A stretch of DNA of 64,000 nt from contig JAJEKV010000033.1 of the NCBI GenBank assembly GCA_021234155.1, positions 1,839,454-1,903,453 of the forward strand, written 5' to 3'. Positions 24,001 through 35,265 of the stretch are shown one piece after another. Under the pieces are notes generated by a model. The model made no database searches and was not told the DNA's origin. It saw nothing but the letters and a program-made list of their open reading frames with translations. Positions within the stretch are counted from its first letter, which is position 1, and each line of letters begins with the position of its first letter. Position numbers and translations under genes: made by a program. The stretch comes from Isoetes taiwanensis. Lineage: Eukaryota; Streptophyta; Lycopodiopsida; Isoetales; Isoetaceae.

Positions 24001-26053
24001 AGGAAATCGTCATGCCTGCAAGAGATGCATTCTGCAAGGTGTCCAAAAGAAGATGATGGTCTTATGAGAGCAAGAGCGGAAGGACCTGTGCTTGAAGAGA
24101 GGCGTGCTAGTTTATGAGATCAAATTCTGGAAGCGAGAAATGTGTTCGAGCCATGTGACACGCAAAAGCTCTGCATCAGTGAAGTTATGGCGGCGTTGAC
24201 GATGTTTAGCCATGAGATATTGGTGTGAATTCTCAAGCAAACAGATAGCGTTTAAGCTGGGTGCAGAATCTGTGTAAACTCTAAGCTCTATACTAGTAAT
24301 TCAAAGCTCTATGCTAGCCGACCTGGGCTATGTCAACTTTAAGCTCTATGCTAGTAATTCAAGGCTTATGCTAGTTAGCCGAAAATTAATGCTAAGGGAG
24401 TGGCCTGTGAAGCAAAATTGAGCACACAAGGTCCAAAATAATTCAAAGCGACCCAAAACTTGATACCTATGGCCGAAATTGCAGATGGAGGTCTTTGCTG
24501 GCCTCGGTGCATTGCTGCAAAACAAAACCGAATCCGAACTCTGTAACTTGATGTTTACTCCGACAGGGAGTTACTTGGGCATGGCACACAGGGCCTTGAG
24601 GGCCTAGGCGCACAGGGTGGCGTCTTCAAGGCAAAGAGAAAACAACCGAAGTGAGAAGAGAGAAGACCAGCATTTTTGTAAGTTTCCTCATATCAACAAA
24701 TAACATGTGGGCAAGGCACGGAAAAGAGAATGTTTGATGTTTAGATATGTTTTAACATGCTATTTGTAAAATCCCATCGGTCGGAGCCATCGGATCGAGA
24801 TTCTAGAATAGGCGAGCATGCATGTCTCAAATGTATGTATTGCATGCATTTTCAAGTTGAGAGTTAGCTATTTAAGGCGAGATTCTTCATCAACATCTCA
24901 TCAGCACTTCCTCATCTCTCTCAGCAGTACCTTATCTCTATTTTTTGAAATCCTACAGGGGAGGGGCTTCTTCCTATTTGACTCGACCAATTTGACGTTT
25001 CTTTCCATGATGTGGCATGTTCTTGCCTGGTCTTGTACGACCCTCAACCTGGCTTAAGAGTCAAACATAAGAAGCCAACATGAAACTATGCTCAAGTTGG
25101 AGTTAGAACCTCCAGATCACTTAAGGTGATCAGTCTTTACAAACAAGATTCACTGAAATAGACAGTCGTACCTTTCCCATTTCTAGAAAATGGTAGCAGT
25201 ACTCAAAATGGGGCAACATCTCGCCAAAGCAAGAAAATGGTTGGTCCTCTCAGCCATGGAATAACAAAATGAGCATACTGAGGGGGTTTTCAACTTGTGC
25301 AAATGCCTTTGAGTGAGAATGTGATGGAATAGATGTATAGGAATGAATCTAAAGTACATGTATGAAGGACTGAATATAATATCATGGAAATGTCATGTGA
25401 ATGCAGTGTGAATGGTGGAGACATGATGTGAATGGAGTTTGAATGATGAAATGAGTGTGGAAGTGATGTGTATGGTGGATATGAAATGGAAGATGTGGAG
25501 TGTGAGTGTGCAAATCAAGTGCAATGAGTATGCTAATGTCATGAACTCGCCAAAACAATAAATATGTGCCTTTTGCTTGTCCAACCTTAAAGTGCAGCTC
25601 TAGTATGATGGTAAAGTTGAAGAGCAGAGTGCTTTTGGGAGATTGGATGCAAGAGTAAGAAACTAAGATGGCTGGTAGGACCACTTGAGACAGATGAATA
25701 GAGGTGGATCAAGGGTGCGCCTGCCATGGAAACATGAAGACACACCAGAAAATGAATTCAGCACCCTTTCATGGGATGTAAGGGCTATATAGGTCCTGCA
25801 CATATATGGAAGAAAAAGGCTAAATAATGGTAGTCAAATTCACATAGCAAGTGAATGTATTGATTGGTGAACCTGCACACGACACTTGTGAGAGCATTAG
25901 TACCCATTTTCTTTGTTTGAAATGTTTTGATGCTGTTTCTCATATCAGTCTTGCTTTCTGCAAACAAAAAACTAAATTTATCAAGCAACTGATCAAGTCA
26001 CAAAGAAAGGATAGAGCTAACTAGCCTACTTTATCAAAGAACACTAAACTTTT
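24001..26053. other. Intergenic DNA with a short local repeat
   Basis: At about 24275-24375 the phrase AAGCTCTATRCTAGTAATTCAA is repeated three times with decay. No coding sequence was recognised elsewhere. Frames at 25382-25684 (His/Thr/Leu-rich) come from a GTGTGGAATG-like low-complexity region. Confidence 0.4.
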
Positions 26054-26940
26054 CTACATAAAGAGAGACCCGCACACGTGTTGGTCCCAATATCTTTTCA
26101 AATGCGAAGTGTTTATAAGATTTGGCAATGGCATATCTGTGGTGATCTCTTTCAGCCAGTATGAGTTTGGACCTGCTGATTCCAAAACCTCATAAGGTCC
26201 CTCCCAAAAGTCTTTAAACTTCCCAACCGCATTTTCTCTTAATTTGTTCCATTTGCGTACAGGCTCCCCCTCTTTGAAAGTAACTTGAATCCTATGAGAA
26301 GCTTTGAATGCAGCCAAATCCTTGGCTTTTTTTAGCAAGCTGACATTCTCAGCCTCTACTCTATATTCATCTAGGTGTAACAAGGCATCCAACCTTTCCT
26401 GCAAAGCATGTTCAAATGGTAAGCATAGTTTATGAGCTAACCTTAAAGATGGAAGTTCGAGTTCAATTGGTAGCACAACTTCAATGCCATAGACTAAGTT
26501 GAATGGAGTATGATTTGTAGCTGCCTTAATGGTAACTCTTAAGTCCAAAGTGCATCCACTATCTTAAAATGCCAATCCCTTTTATTTGCTTCAATCGTCT
26601 TCCACGGAATACCTTTTAAAACCTTATTAGTGGCCTCAGCTTATCCATTAACTTGGGGGTAGTATGAAGAACTCTTAGTGTGCTTGACTTTAAGAATGTT
26701 CAGCAAATTAGTAATAACCTCATTCACAAAAGGTGTACCCCTATCAGAATGCAACTTAAATGGAACACCAAACCTGGCACACTCATGCTCATATCAAATT
26801 CTTGCTGTAGTAATGGCATTTTCTTGTGCTTCTACTCACTTGGTAAAGTAGTCAGTGGCCACAATAATATGCTGATGCTGACCTCCGAAACAGGGATGGG
26901 ACCTATATAATCAAGCCCCATATCTGAAAAGGTCCTGGAG
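26054..26940 (-). pseudogene. Ty3/gypsy integrase core and C-terminal domain
   Basis: The minus strand encodes an integrase. The core strand HSDRGTPFVNEVITNLL holds the second catalytic Asp (about 26750). SSYYPQVNG followed by AEATNKVLKG holds the catalytic Glu (about 26625-26680). TPFNLVYGIEVVLPIE lies near 26500, and the C-terminal GPYEVLESAGPNSYWL with NTSHLKRY ends near 26080. A stop interrupts PQVNG-Q-AEA, and the frame breaks again near 26545. The N-terminal zinc-binding part lies at 28165-28330, on the other side of an insertion. The style (GPYEV, YWLKEI, HLKRYW) is that of plant Ty3/gypsy Tat/Athila-like elements. Confidence 0.85.
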
Positions 26941-28164
26941 AAACAGTAGAATTCCTTTTTTTTTTTTGGATGCAAGATGTTTTGATTTTATTAAACATAA
27001 AAAAAAGAGGTACACGACCTTATTGGAGTGGCTCCACAATAGGCCAGATATTCAAATACAAGCACAATGGTCTACCCAATAGTCTGAGACAGAGGATCCA
27101 AGAACAGGTACCATTCCTTTCAGCTGGAGGGAAGGTGGAGATTACTCGATGGTCCAAAGTTAAAGCCATCTGAAGCTCATACCCGCAAGATCCAGACAGC
27201 TGAAGAGCACAAGGAGCAAATATCATCCTACGCGTTAACTTGGCATGGACTATCTTGCTACCAGCTATACTACAAGTGACTCTCCCTTCCATTACTGTAC
27301 TATGGGATGTATGCACCTTCTTCAAGCAAAGTAGCAGATTACACAAACCTGCCCCAGGGGGGGGTGTCCACTCGCTCTCAAATGCTGCTTCACCTGCCTG
27401 CATATACTTCAACTTCAGGACAACTCACTTAAAGGCTCCAGGTTCAGGTTCCCTTGGAACGCAAGGAACATGGCTCCATGAGTGAGCAACTGTTAAAGAA
27501 ATCTGGTCTCCCACCCAAGACTTCCTCCTTTAATCTCCTCCGTCCCCATACCGTCCGGTCATGAGTTATCCTTCAATCCTAATCTCCCCCTAGCTGGGAA
27601 AGGGGAAGGACTTAATTTTCTGCCCCAATGGCAATCATGTCAAGTAGCACAGCAGGCTGATATGCAAAGAACGGGCTCAGCCCAAACGACCCAACTGCCT
27701 ACCAAGAACAGCTGATCTGAGCACCTGCTTAAAGCGAGCAACCCACAATGAGTGCAGGCCTTCCCCTACTGCAAGGAGTGCAGCATTTACCCTGGCTTCC
27801 CATTTAACCTTTGCAAAGGCCTAAAAAACAAGACAAGATTACCTCCAGGACGACCCACAGCTAGGCCTCAAGAACTTCCAGAGATAGGCGGGCCTCAGGT
27901 GATGTCTGGGATCTCAGAGAAGATGGGCAAAGTTTCGTCTGCACCAGATCAAAGGCACCCAGCCACCAGAGCTTTTGCCACAACCTAAACCTGGAAAACA
28001 AATCAAGAGGATGGCTAGCAGCAGGCCTGGCCGCCCAGGCCCTTCCAGCCATGATTCTAAAGAGGTCTGCAAGGGAACGGGCTGCCGCCGCCATAGGCGG
28101 CTGCCCTAAGCCGCTCGAACCCTAAACGCCATCTCCATTGTTTCGCTTCGAAACAGTAGAATTC
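26941..28164 (-). mobile_element. Polyadenylated retroposon inserted in the integrase, 14-bp TSD
   Basis: The sequence AAACAGTAGAATTC occurs at 26941-26954 and again at 28151-28164, flanking 1196 bp. On the minus strand the insert ends in 12 As (T run 26956-26967) preceded about 20 nt earlier by AATAAA (26987-26992). These are hallmarks of LINE-mediated retrotransposition of a polyadenylated RNA. The insert starts at its 5' side with GC-rich sequence including GGCGGCGGCAGC and AGGGTTCGAG, like a plant 5' leader. Minus frames 27020-27412 and 27861-28094 are open but unrecognised. It may be a processed pseudogene, a SINE-like chimera or a deleted LINE. Confidence 0.8.
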
Positions 28165-28330
28165 AATGAAGCTATGAGAAGGATCTTCTTACCAAAGATT
28201 TGGCATTGACAGCAGGTTTTTATAATATCATAACAATCAAAACTGTAGGCTAGTACTAACTAGACCTGAGAATCTTTTTTGCTATGGTATCTCCAGCAAA
28301 ATGACCTCCACAAATGCCCTTGAGCATTTC
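28165..28330 (-). pseudogene. Ty3/gypsy integrase zinc-binding (HHCC) region
   Basis: Minus-strand translation gives IDEEEVAMIIKEMLKGICGG, then HFAGDTIAKKIL and CYDIIKTCCQCQIFGKK. This fits the H2C2 integrase zinc finger, with the first His replaced in this copy. It was contiguous with the integrase core before the retroposon at 26941-28164 split it. The upstream junction with the RNase H stub at 28339 lacks most of the usual RNase H domain. Confidence 0.75.
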
Positions 28331-29281
28331 CTTGATGATCATGGCAACTTCTTCCTCATCAATGCCAAGTCTATAGCTTTCTTAGTAATAATAATGTAGA
28401 CCTCAAATGGCTTATCCAAATTTGGAGTCTTGAATAGAGTATCTTCATATATGGATATGATCAGTAGGTCAAAGGCTTCTTGGCATTCTAATGCCCATGA
28501 AATAGGAATGAATTTGCTCTCAGACTTGAAGAACTTACCTACTTTGTTTAGGTTAGAAATAGAACTAATGATATGATCACAGTTCAGAATATACATTCTA
28601 AGAAACTAGTTATGTCAATGAAACTTTTAACCTGCTTCAATGTTTTAGGAGGCGCCAACCTTTTTAGTGCTTCAACCTTGCCTTGAGCTTCTTGGATTCC
28701 TTTGTTGGATACTTCATATCCTAGCAACTGCCCTTTGGATGCAAAGAAGATGCACTTCTTAGGATTAAGATTGACTCCAAAATTTCTGCATAAAGAGCAA
28801 ACCTTCTAAAGCAGTTCCAAATGATTAGTGGAGCAAGAACTTAAGCACAAGTCATCCAAGGACACTATGAATTCCTTGGTTGACATGGAACTAAAATAAC
28901 ATCCATATCTCTTTGGAAAGTGGTTGGTGCATACGTCAAACCAAAAGGCATCCTTTTTATGGCATAAGTGCCCCAAGGAGTAATAAAACAAGTTTTTGGT
29001 TGATCTTCCTCCTCAATGCTTATCTGGTGAAGATTTGAAAGACCATCCAGAAATGAATACATATCTTTTTCTTCCACAACATATAAAATTCCCTCTAGAA
29101 TTGACAAAGGGTAGCAATCCTTGATGATAGCTTTGTTGAGATCCTTATAATCTATACAAATTCTCAAGGCTCCACTCCTTTTCTCTATTGATACAATATA
29201 AGACACCCATTCAGGGTTGATGATCTCTATTATGACACCTGCATCCAACATCTTATATAACTCTTCTTTGATTAATCCCAT
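28331..29281 (-). pseudogene. Ty3/gypsy reverse transcriptase with truncated RNase H
   Basis: The frame at 28865-29281 carries the reverse transcriptase fingers and palm: KEELYKMLDAGVIIEI, RICIDYKDLNKAIIKDCYPL, SFLDGLSNLHQI and MPFGLTYAPTTFQRDM. The YIDD-like catalytic loop would follow at about 28810-28860. There the frame is broken, but DDLCLSS-type coding remnants are visible on the complementary reading. The thumb region (ECQEAFDLLIISI, TLFKTPNLDKPFEVYI) is at 28339-28596. What follows is only the first strand of the standard RNase H domain before the integrase zinc finger, so that domain appears deleted here. Confidence 0.85.
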
Positions 29282-29308
29282 AAGTGAGGCATTGATCCTT
29301 CTTAATTT

Positions 29309-29990
29309 TTAGAAAACAAGTTTGCATCCTTCTTTTATCTTAATTTCAAATTGATCGACCTCTTCTCTGATGCCAATGAGTTCTGAATAATCCCAAGAAA
29401 AGACATTTCCTCTATTGTCAAAGAAACTTGTAATCTCTTCTTGATTTTGAGTATAAAATAGATCTCCAACAAATAATGCTCTTTGTTTACCTTTTTTTGT
29501 GATGGTAATCTCTCGAGCTTGTTCCTCTTCTGATGTATTTATGACCAAAATAGGGCATAATGCTTTGGCCTCTCTTTCTTCAAGCTCTTCTAGGATAGCT
29601 CCCTCAGATAGGTGTGACATTAAAGTATCTCTGTGCAAAGCATCAGCCTCCCAGTTGTGCTCTCTTGGAATGTGAGTGATCTCTCGCGAGGCAAAGCTTG
29701 AAAGTACACCCATAGCCTGATTCTTCAAGGCTTCCATGTCTGCAATTTTTTGTTTGATATTCTCTTGAAACTTGCCTGCAAATCAGTTAAGAGTCACCAT
29801 AAATATGAATGTTAGCAATGTCCATCCACAGCCTTAGCTTTTTGAAGGCCTGCAATCAAACCCTTGTATTCTGCCATATTGGAAGTGACTTGGGGTTAAA
29901 TTCTTCCTACTTTAGCTAAAAGTTTGTTGGAAGAATGCTTCAAGACAACGGCAGATGATGCAACATTTAATTTTTTGGAAGTATTTCTAT
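29309..29990 (-). pseudogene. RNase H domain located upstream of the reverse transcriptase
   Basis: Minus-strand blocks in RNase H order: LLAKVGRI then PQVTSNMAEYKGLIAGLQKA (about 29845-29940); NIHIYGDS-LICRQVSREY (about 29755-29810, read across a frameshift and a stop); and SREITHIPREHNWEADAL (about 29640-29690). The last block lies in one open frame (29309-29737) that runs on into DNRGNVFSWDYSELIGI, the usual segment just before a gypsy reverse transcriptase. The RNase H is therefore fused N-terminally to RT in the same polyprotein frame. The AEYKGLI/GDSQLI/HIPRE style matches the extra archaeal-type RNase H of plant Tat elements, which in described elements lies between RT-RNase H and integrase. 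Confidence 0.75.
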
Positions 29991-30180
29991 TACAATAGAC
30001 ACATTATGGATAAATTTATCAGCTCTAGAAGTTTTGAGTTCAACAAGTTGCTTGTTTACCTCTGCTAGAGCTTCAGTGACTTTAAATAGATCTGCTTTGA
30101 TCTCTAAGACTTGAGAGTCAACCTCCTCCTTAGATTTCCTTTTGTCTTTCTGTATGGTATAAACATGAATGGGAGGATAG
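29991..30180 (-). pseudogene. Coiled-coil segment upstream of the RNase H
   Basis: The minus strand reads KSKEEVDSQVLEIKADLFKV followed by TEALAEVNKQLVELKTSRAD, a heptad-rich charged stretch ending just before the RNase H block. It is probably part of the same gypsy polyprotein (gag-like or linker). No start or zinc knuckle was found upstream before the SINE at 30236. Confidence 0.4.
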
Positions 30181-30235
30181 TGGTCATAGCTGGCATCAAT
30201 AGCATCAAGATAGATATTGTTAGTTGTTTTAATGT

Positions 30236-30433
30236 CACGCCACTAGACAACATCCAACTGGACATGTGACCACACACTACACTACATTGCTCAATCGGGC
30301 CCTGCCCCCAACCACTTTACATTGCATGTGTAGGATTTGACGCCCAATAGTTTAAAGTGTGATTCTGGGCGGTCTCGAACTCGAGACCTATATTTGCTAG
30401 AACTAGTGTGTTACCACTAGACCAAACACCCAG
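30236..30433 (-). mobile_element. tRNA-derived SINE, family 1, copy 1
   Basis: The minus strand starts TCTGGGTGTTTGGTCTAGTGG. TGGTCTAGTGG fits the RNA polymerase III A box (TRGYNNARNGG), and GTTCGAGACC about 45 bases later fits the B box. The body continues for about 130 bp with no coding content. The same head occurs at 50041 on the plus strand, which shows it is a dispersed element and not a tRNA gene; the region also cannot fold into a full cloverleaf with an acceptor stem. A 7-bp AGATAGA near 30207 and again near 30433 may be the target-site duplication. Confidence 0.7.
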
Positions 30434-30828
30434 ATAGAAAGGATCATGATGGAAAGATTCGACGGATTTAAAATAAATGGCTATGGAGTTTCTAATGCTT
30501 TAGGAAACCATAGGCCATAATAATGGAAATTTGAGGTGTTAAAGTTGAGTAATGCAAAATTTATAAGGTCTTTGGATGTGAATATATGGTAAACCTTTTG
30601 CGCGGAGCAAAGAAATACATAAGTGATTTGGAAGTCAATGGCAATGGTTATGGGATTAAAAGGATCATGTGGGTTGGGGGCAATAAAGTGGCGATAGAGT
30701 ACTTCGGTAAAAAGCAAAGGTAGAAATATATGACAAGAATACAAGGTGGTTACAGTGAATAATTTTAGAATGCAAAGTGAGAATGGCTAGGCTTAAGAGC
30801 AAAAGAGAATATGATCTGAATTGAATTA
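30434..30828. other. Non-coding, nothing recognised
   Basis: No domain or repeat was seen. The frames at 30481-30744 and 30665-30883 (minus) have no conserved features. Confidence 0.35.
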
Positions 30829-30880
30829 ATTGACTTCTCGTCCACGGAGGCAAATCGGCGATGGGACCCAATACAAGAAT
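30829..30880 (-). mobile_element. LINE 3' terminus cut off from its body by the inverted repeat
   Basis: The sequence TTGACTTCTCGTCCACGGAGG followed by GCGATGGGACCCAATACA matches the 3' end of the LINE at 23176-23230 (ACGTCC...TTATGGGACCCAATAT). It is most simply the end of the minus-strand LINE whose coding part lies at 31500-33935. Confidence 0.5.
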
Positions 30881-31430
30881 CATTAGGGTTTTTTTGAGAT
30901 TAAAAAAGGGCCTTCAAAACATGCCAACTAAGCCAAATGAAGATAAATGAACTACCAATCAGAAATCAGAGCCTGACGGGTCCAGTCAGCAAAACTGTTA
31001 TAACTAACTCACTGGATCACATTTTCTAGCATAACTATTGATAGAAAAGTCCAAATGAGCTCTCGTTTAGTGCAATAGATAGATCTCGTTGAGATCTTTC
31101 CAACCTTAGGTGCTTTGCACATATTTTAACCACTTATGATTGCCAAAACTCCAAAAAATATGGTTTTTACCATTTTTTACTATCCTACGAGACTAAAAGA
31201 TATGCAAACCACCCAAGATTGGAAAGATCTCAATGAGATCTATCTATTGCACCAAACAAGAGCTCATTTGGGATTTTCTATCAATACTTATGCTAGAAAA
31301 TGTGATCCAGTGAGTTAGTTATAACTGTTTTGCTGACTGGATTACCAGTTCTGTTTTCTGATTGGTAGTTCATATAGCTTAGTCAGCAGTTCTTAGAAGG
31401 CCCTTTTATGATCTCAAAAAATCCCTAATG
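30881..31430. repeat. 550-bp near-continuous inverted repeat (foldback element)
   Basis: The left end CATTAGGGTTTTTTTGAGAT is matched by the reverse complement of the right end ATCTCAAAAAATCCCTAATG. Matching continues inward along both arms for most of their length. Examples are TTATAACTAACTCACTGGAT at about 31000-31019 and its complement at about 31300-31325, and GAGATCTTTCCAA at about 31091 with its complement at about 31217. The centre near 31155-31165 folds on itself (ATATGGTTTTTACCAT). Arms are about 260 bp with a small loop, roughly 85-90% alike by eye, with one 10-bp length difference. No coding sequence and no obvious target duplication were seen. It sits between the LINE 3' terminus at 30829 and the LINE body, so it probably inserted into that LINE's 3' UTR. 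Confidence 0.9.
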
Positions 31431-33935
31431 GCAGCAGGCGTATTGCTGCCCGGGTTGAAAAAAAAAAAAAACCCGCCCCGAAGGTTTTCGAGGGAAAAAA
31501 GTTAGCAGCAATAAGTCCGCTAACAAGCTGTATAAATATACATACATATACACATCATGCAGTATTTCCTGCCCATCAAGTGGTTGTTCGGGGGCATATG
31601 CAAGCCCTTAGATCCATTATCTCCTGAATGTATGATTCCAGCGAGCGCATCGAGGCCGTGCTCGGTATCATGTGTAGCGGTTGGTTTGGTCTGACCAAGA
31701 GAGCATAGCATGCTCGGATCTGATGATATGCCTGAAAGCTCTAAAAAGTGTGACATTCATCCTCAATGGCTCCTATCTCGCAGCACTAGCAAAGCCTATC
31801 CTGGCGTGGTTCCCCAATCCACCTGCATGTCTCAATGCGGAGTGGTGGGCACCTGTGCGAATTGAGGCGATGAGCCCGTGCTTTTCATGGGCAGATGCGA
31901 ACGCAGGTAGCATTGTGGGCTGCAGTTCTATGGGGTTTATGTGTTCCTTGTAATGTGTCATTTTGACCTACTCCATGGTCCTAAGGTCCCAAAGCTTGCT
32001 GAGGAAATAAGTGTCAAGGTAATACCTCTGTGTCCACATGTATGCACCTGTGCTCCTGCACATTCCATCTGGCAAACCATTGAGCTCTCTTGTCCTTCCA
32101 GCAGGCCTTCAGCCGTTGCAGTCCCATTGCTATGGTGTAAGCCAGGTGCGGAAGACATGCATCGTCCATATTGACAATTTTCTGAAAATAGACAATGTGT
32201 TTATCAAGGGTTGCCCTCTGAAGTGGCAAAAATCCTGTCTTCTGCAACACGATTTGATATGGGACCGTGGATTTCACCCCGAGTACCCATGCTAAGAAGG
32301 CTTTTTACATTTGTTCTAAGTCATTCCAAGTCGCCAGGGATACCACCGGCCACGGACCTCAACCCCATACAGAAGAAAAGGTTCCACCAGTACCCTGAAC
32401 AAATGTGACTGATGACCCCAATCATATAGTGTAGCTATTGTTTTGCATTGCATAGAGCGCTTTCCAGCCTGCCGTGACCTGCATAGTGCCTGTTGGATAT
32501 ATCCCAACATAGTGCTGAAGGAAACTCCACTCCACAGTACTTGTAGGTGGGCGTCACCCCCACAATTTGCCCCCGATAGGTGAATGAAGGGGGTCTGGGG
32601 TGGCATAAAGATGATATTAGGACCACCTTAGTCTTGGCCAGACGCGCATGTCTATGGCCTAGCAGAATGCATCCAGGGCGTCTAAATGAAACTGCATATC
32701 CTCTAGAGTGTGGGTTAGGAGGTCGACATTATCCGCATAAATGAGCTGCCTGTTGACTTGATGCAAAAGCTGGGTGCCACCACCACCACAGTCAACAAGC
32801 CAAGTTTCGAACTGTCAATGTAAAGGCCAAATAGCATTGGAGAGAGAGGATATCTCTGTCGGACCCCGATACTGTTGGTAAATGGTTGCCCCATCGGTTG
32901 CATTAGGCTAGAACAACTCTTATGCAGCCTGTACACTGCATTCTGCATCTCCACAGGAAGCCCTAGTTGACGCAGTCTTGCCCACAGCTTTTCCTGAGGC
33001 ACAGTGTCAAAAGCTTTCACGAAGTCAAGGAAGTAGCAACATAGATCTTGCCAGCGATTTGCTGTCTTCAACCAAGGTCCTCAATGTGAAGATATGACCA
33101 ATAGTTGAGTGGCGAGGTCTGAAGCCTGCTTGCATGAGGGCCCACACGTCTGCTGCCTCTACCGATCTGGTCATCTACTGCTCGAGAATGCCAGCTAGAA
33201 TTTTGGCAAACATTGAACTGACCATGCCGGTAGTTGGCTGGAGTGTGTGGATCTCCTGCCTTGTAAATAGGAACAACCCTGCTTGTGGTCCATTGCTGGG
33301 GGAAACCTTCATATAATGCTCTGTTGAACAGGGTAGTAAGGATCGGTACTATAGGCTGCCCTGCCCACTTGAGCAATTTTGCTTGCATGCTGTCCAGGTC
33401 TGCTGCTTTCCCAATGACCAGATGTTGTAGGCCCTGGATGACATCATCCTCTGTAAGTTATACTGTCAGACCATTTTATGGGGGGTATGGGTGTTCGCAT
33501 CCCAGGGGGATCATATAGCTGCTGCAAGTACTGCTCCCACTGCCCAGTAGTGATATGCCATGTAGGCTACACTGGCTTGAAGCACCCTTCTCCAGAAGGT
33601 TCTGGGATAAAGCAGGTAGAATATTTCCCTTTGGTGCCTTGCGAGGTACCGCGCTTTCTTTTCCTTTAGGAATGCGTGATATTGTGCGGTGGCCTGTGGA
33701 CGCATAGCTGCGTCCGTTGATCTGGTGAAGCCTACGTTTGTGTTCCTTGTGTTCAGCATCAAACCACAGGTTATGCGGGAAGGTTGTGGTTCCTGGAATC
33801 CTTCGTGGGTGGTTTCTCCTGAAACACCATTCTGCTGTGGTTTGTAGTCACTCAATAAGCTGGCTCGTCTGCTGCTCTAGCATGGTGGCCAGCAAAATTC
33901 CTACCAGGTCATCTGTGAACATTCCGGCATAAGAC
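31431..33935 (-). mobile_element. LINE ORF2 (reverse transcriptase), 5'-truncated and decayed
   Basis: Minus-strand domains, from the 5' side: endonuclease-RT linker (33511-33930, with YHAFLKEKKARYLARHQRE); RT start LLKWAGQPIVPILTTLFNRA (about 33330-33380) and TTSRVVPIYKAGDPHTPANY (about 33230-33280); palm FLDFVKAFDTVPQEKLWARL (about 32970-33030); YPLSPMLFGLYID (about 32830-32860); catalytic loop IYADNVDLLTHTLED (about 32700-32745); thumb-like YKYCGVEF; LVEPFLLYGVEV (about 32355); and a C-terminal Cys/His box ending DECHTF...CYALL near 31700-31740. The catalytic YADD is YADN, so the second Asp is lost. Frame changes occur near 32430, 32700 and 33070. A stretch of A/T and GGGTT repeats near 31455 belongs to the 3' UTR. 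Non-LTR retrotransposons copy their RNA at a nicked target. Confidence 0.85.
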
Positions 33936-35265
33936 AAGAACCAAGTCCAAGATTTGAAACTTTGCTAAGTATTGACACTTTTATAAGCACCACATCCACC
34001 TGTTGCATATTCTTTATACTCACCTTGACCATGTTTAGAAATATGAAGAGAATCTATTTGCACAATTTAAAAGAATGCATTTGAGAGGTTTGCATCCTTC
34101 TCTTTTGCTTCTTTGACCAAATTAATGATATCAACAAGAATTGAATTGAACGAAGAATTAAGAAGTGAAATGACCATCTCTTGATCAACCATGTTAGTAT
34201 CTAGAATATCAATAAATAAAGGTCTGTATAGTGAGAGTTAAAATAAGTTCAACAAGGCCACATCAACCTACTTTGGATTAGATAAATATCATCCATGCAA
34301 TTTGGCAATATAGATCGCCCTAGAGAAGGAATAAGAAAATAACAGCTTCATGCCCTTCACTCAAACACTTAACCATCACAAGTGGTTCAAGTTTGATGGA
34401 GGTTCTTGTTCGACAATGATGTATTATTGGAGAGGGAAATTTTCTACGGTTATACAATTGGGCCATCATGTAAGAGTGAGGAACGCCAGAAGACTAATCT
34501 TAGTCGCTGTCTTTAAATTTGATTGGTATTGACTTATAGATCATCATATGGATTGCCACATCCATCTATATTATGTGGGATTACACTTCTATCATGTATC
34601 AAGCAATCAGTATGAGCACCTTTAGGAACAAATTAATCACAAATTCTTTGAAAGACTTTTATACAACCAAAACAAACAACACATGGACAAGTGAAAATCA
34701 CCTTTTTATTTGGAGTTCCAAGAATTGATTACAATAGTAAGATAATAAACAGGAATGGCTAGAAAAACATCAAGCAAAAAAGGTCCGAAGAGACTCTGAA
34801 ACTAGACAATCACTGGGGGGTTTCTAAGAGTTGAGAGACTAAGCCACCAAAAGAGCTTCAAGTCACAACATTATCAACCAGAGTAATCCCCCTTCCCTTT
34901 TGGAACTTTGAGAAACCCATGAGGATAAAAAACCAATTAGGAGCCAACTCTGTATGATGATCATCATTTGCTTGTAAGGTGACTCAAAGTATGTAGCAAC
35001 AAATGCGCGCCAAAAACATTATGACAACTCACAAATGATCATGAAACAGGAAGATATGTGAACCAAAATAATGCCACTCAAATAAAGATGCATGCGTGGA
35101 AGACATGCCAGCAACTTCCAAGAGAAGGCGTATGGAGGAAAATGCTTGTGCATCGCCTATAGTAGATAAGAATGCTACAATATTAGAGTGCGACAATAGT
35201 GTTGTTGTCTTGGGGGAGGGGGATGAGGGAGCTTTGCAACTGAGCAAGATATACATTGATCTATG
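33936..35265. other. Intergenic DNA, nothing recognised
   Basis: AT-rich DNA with only short chance frames (for example 34350-34532). No repeat family or RNA gene was seen. Confidence 0.35.

Noticed and set aside
30360-30433. Possible tRNA gene (A and B boxes)
   Set aside because: No acceptor or anticodon stem can be drawn, and a second diverging copy at 50041 shows it is a SINE.
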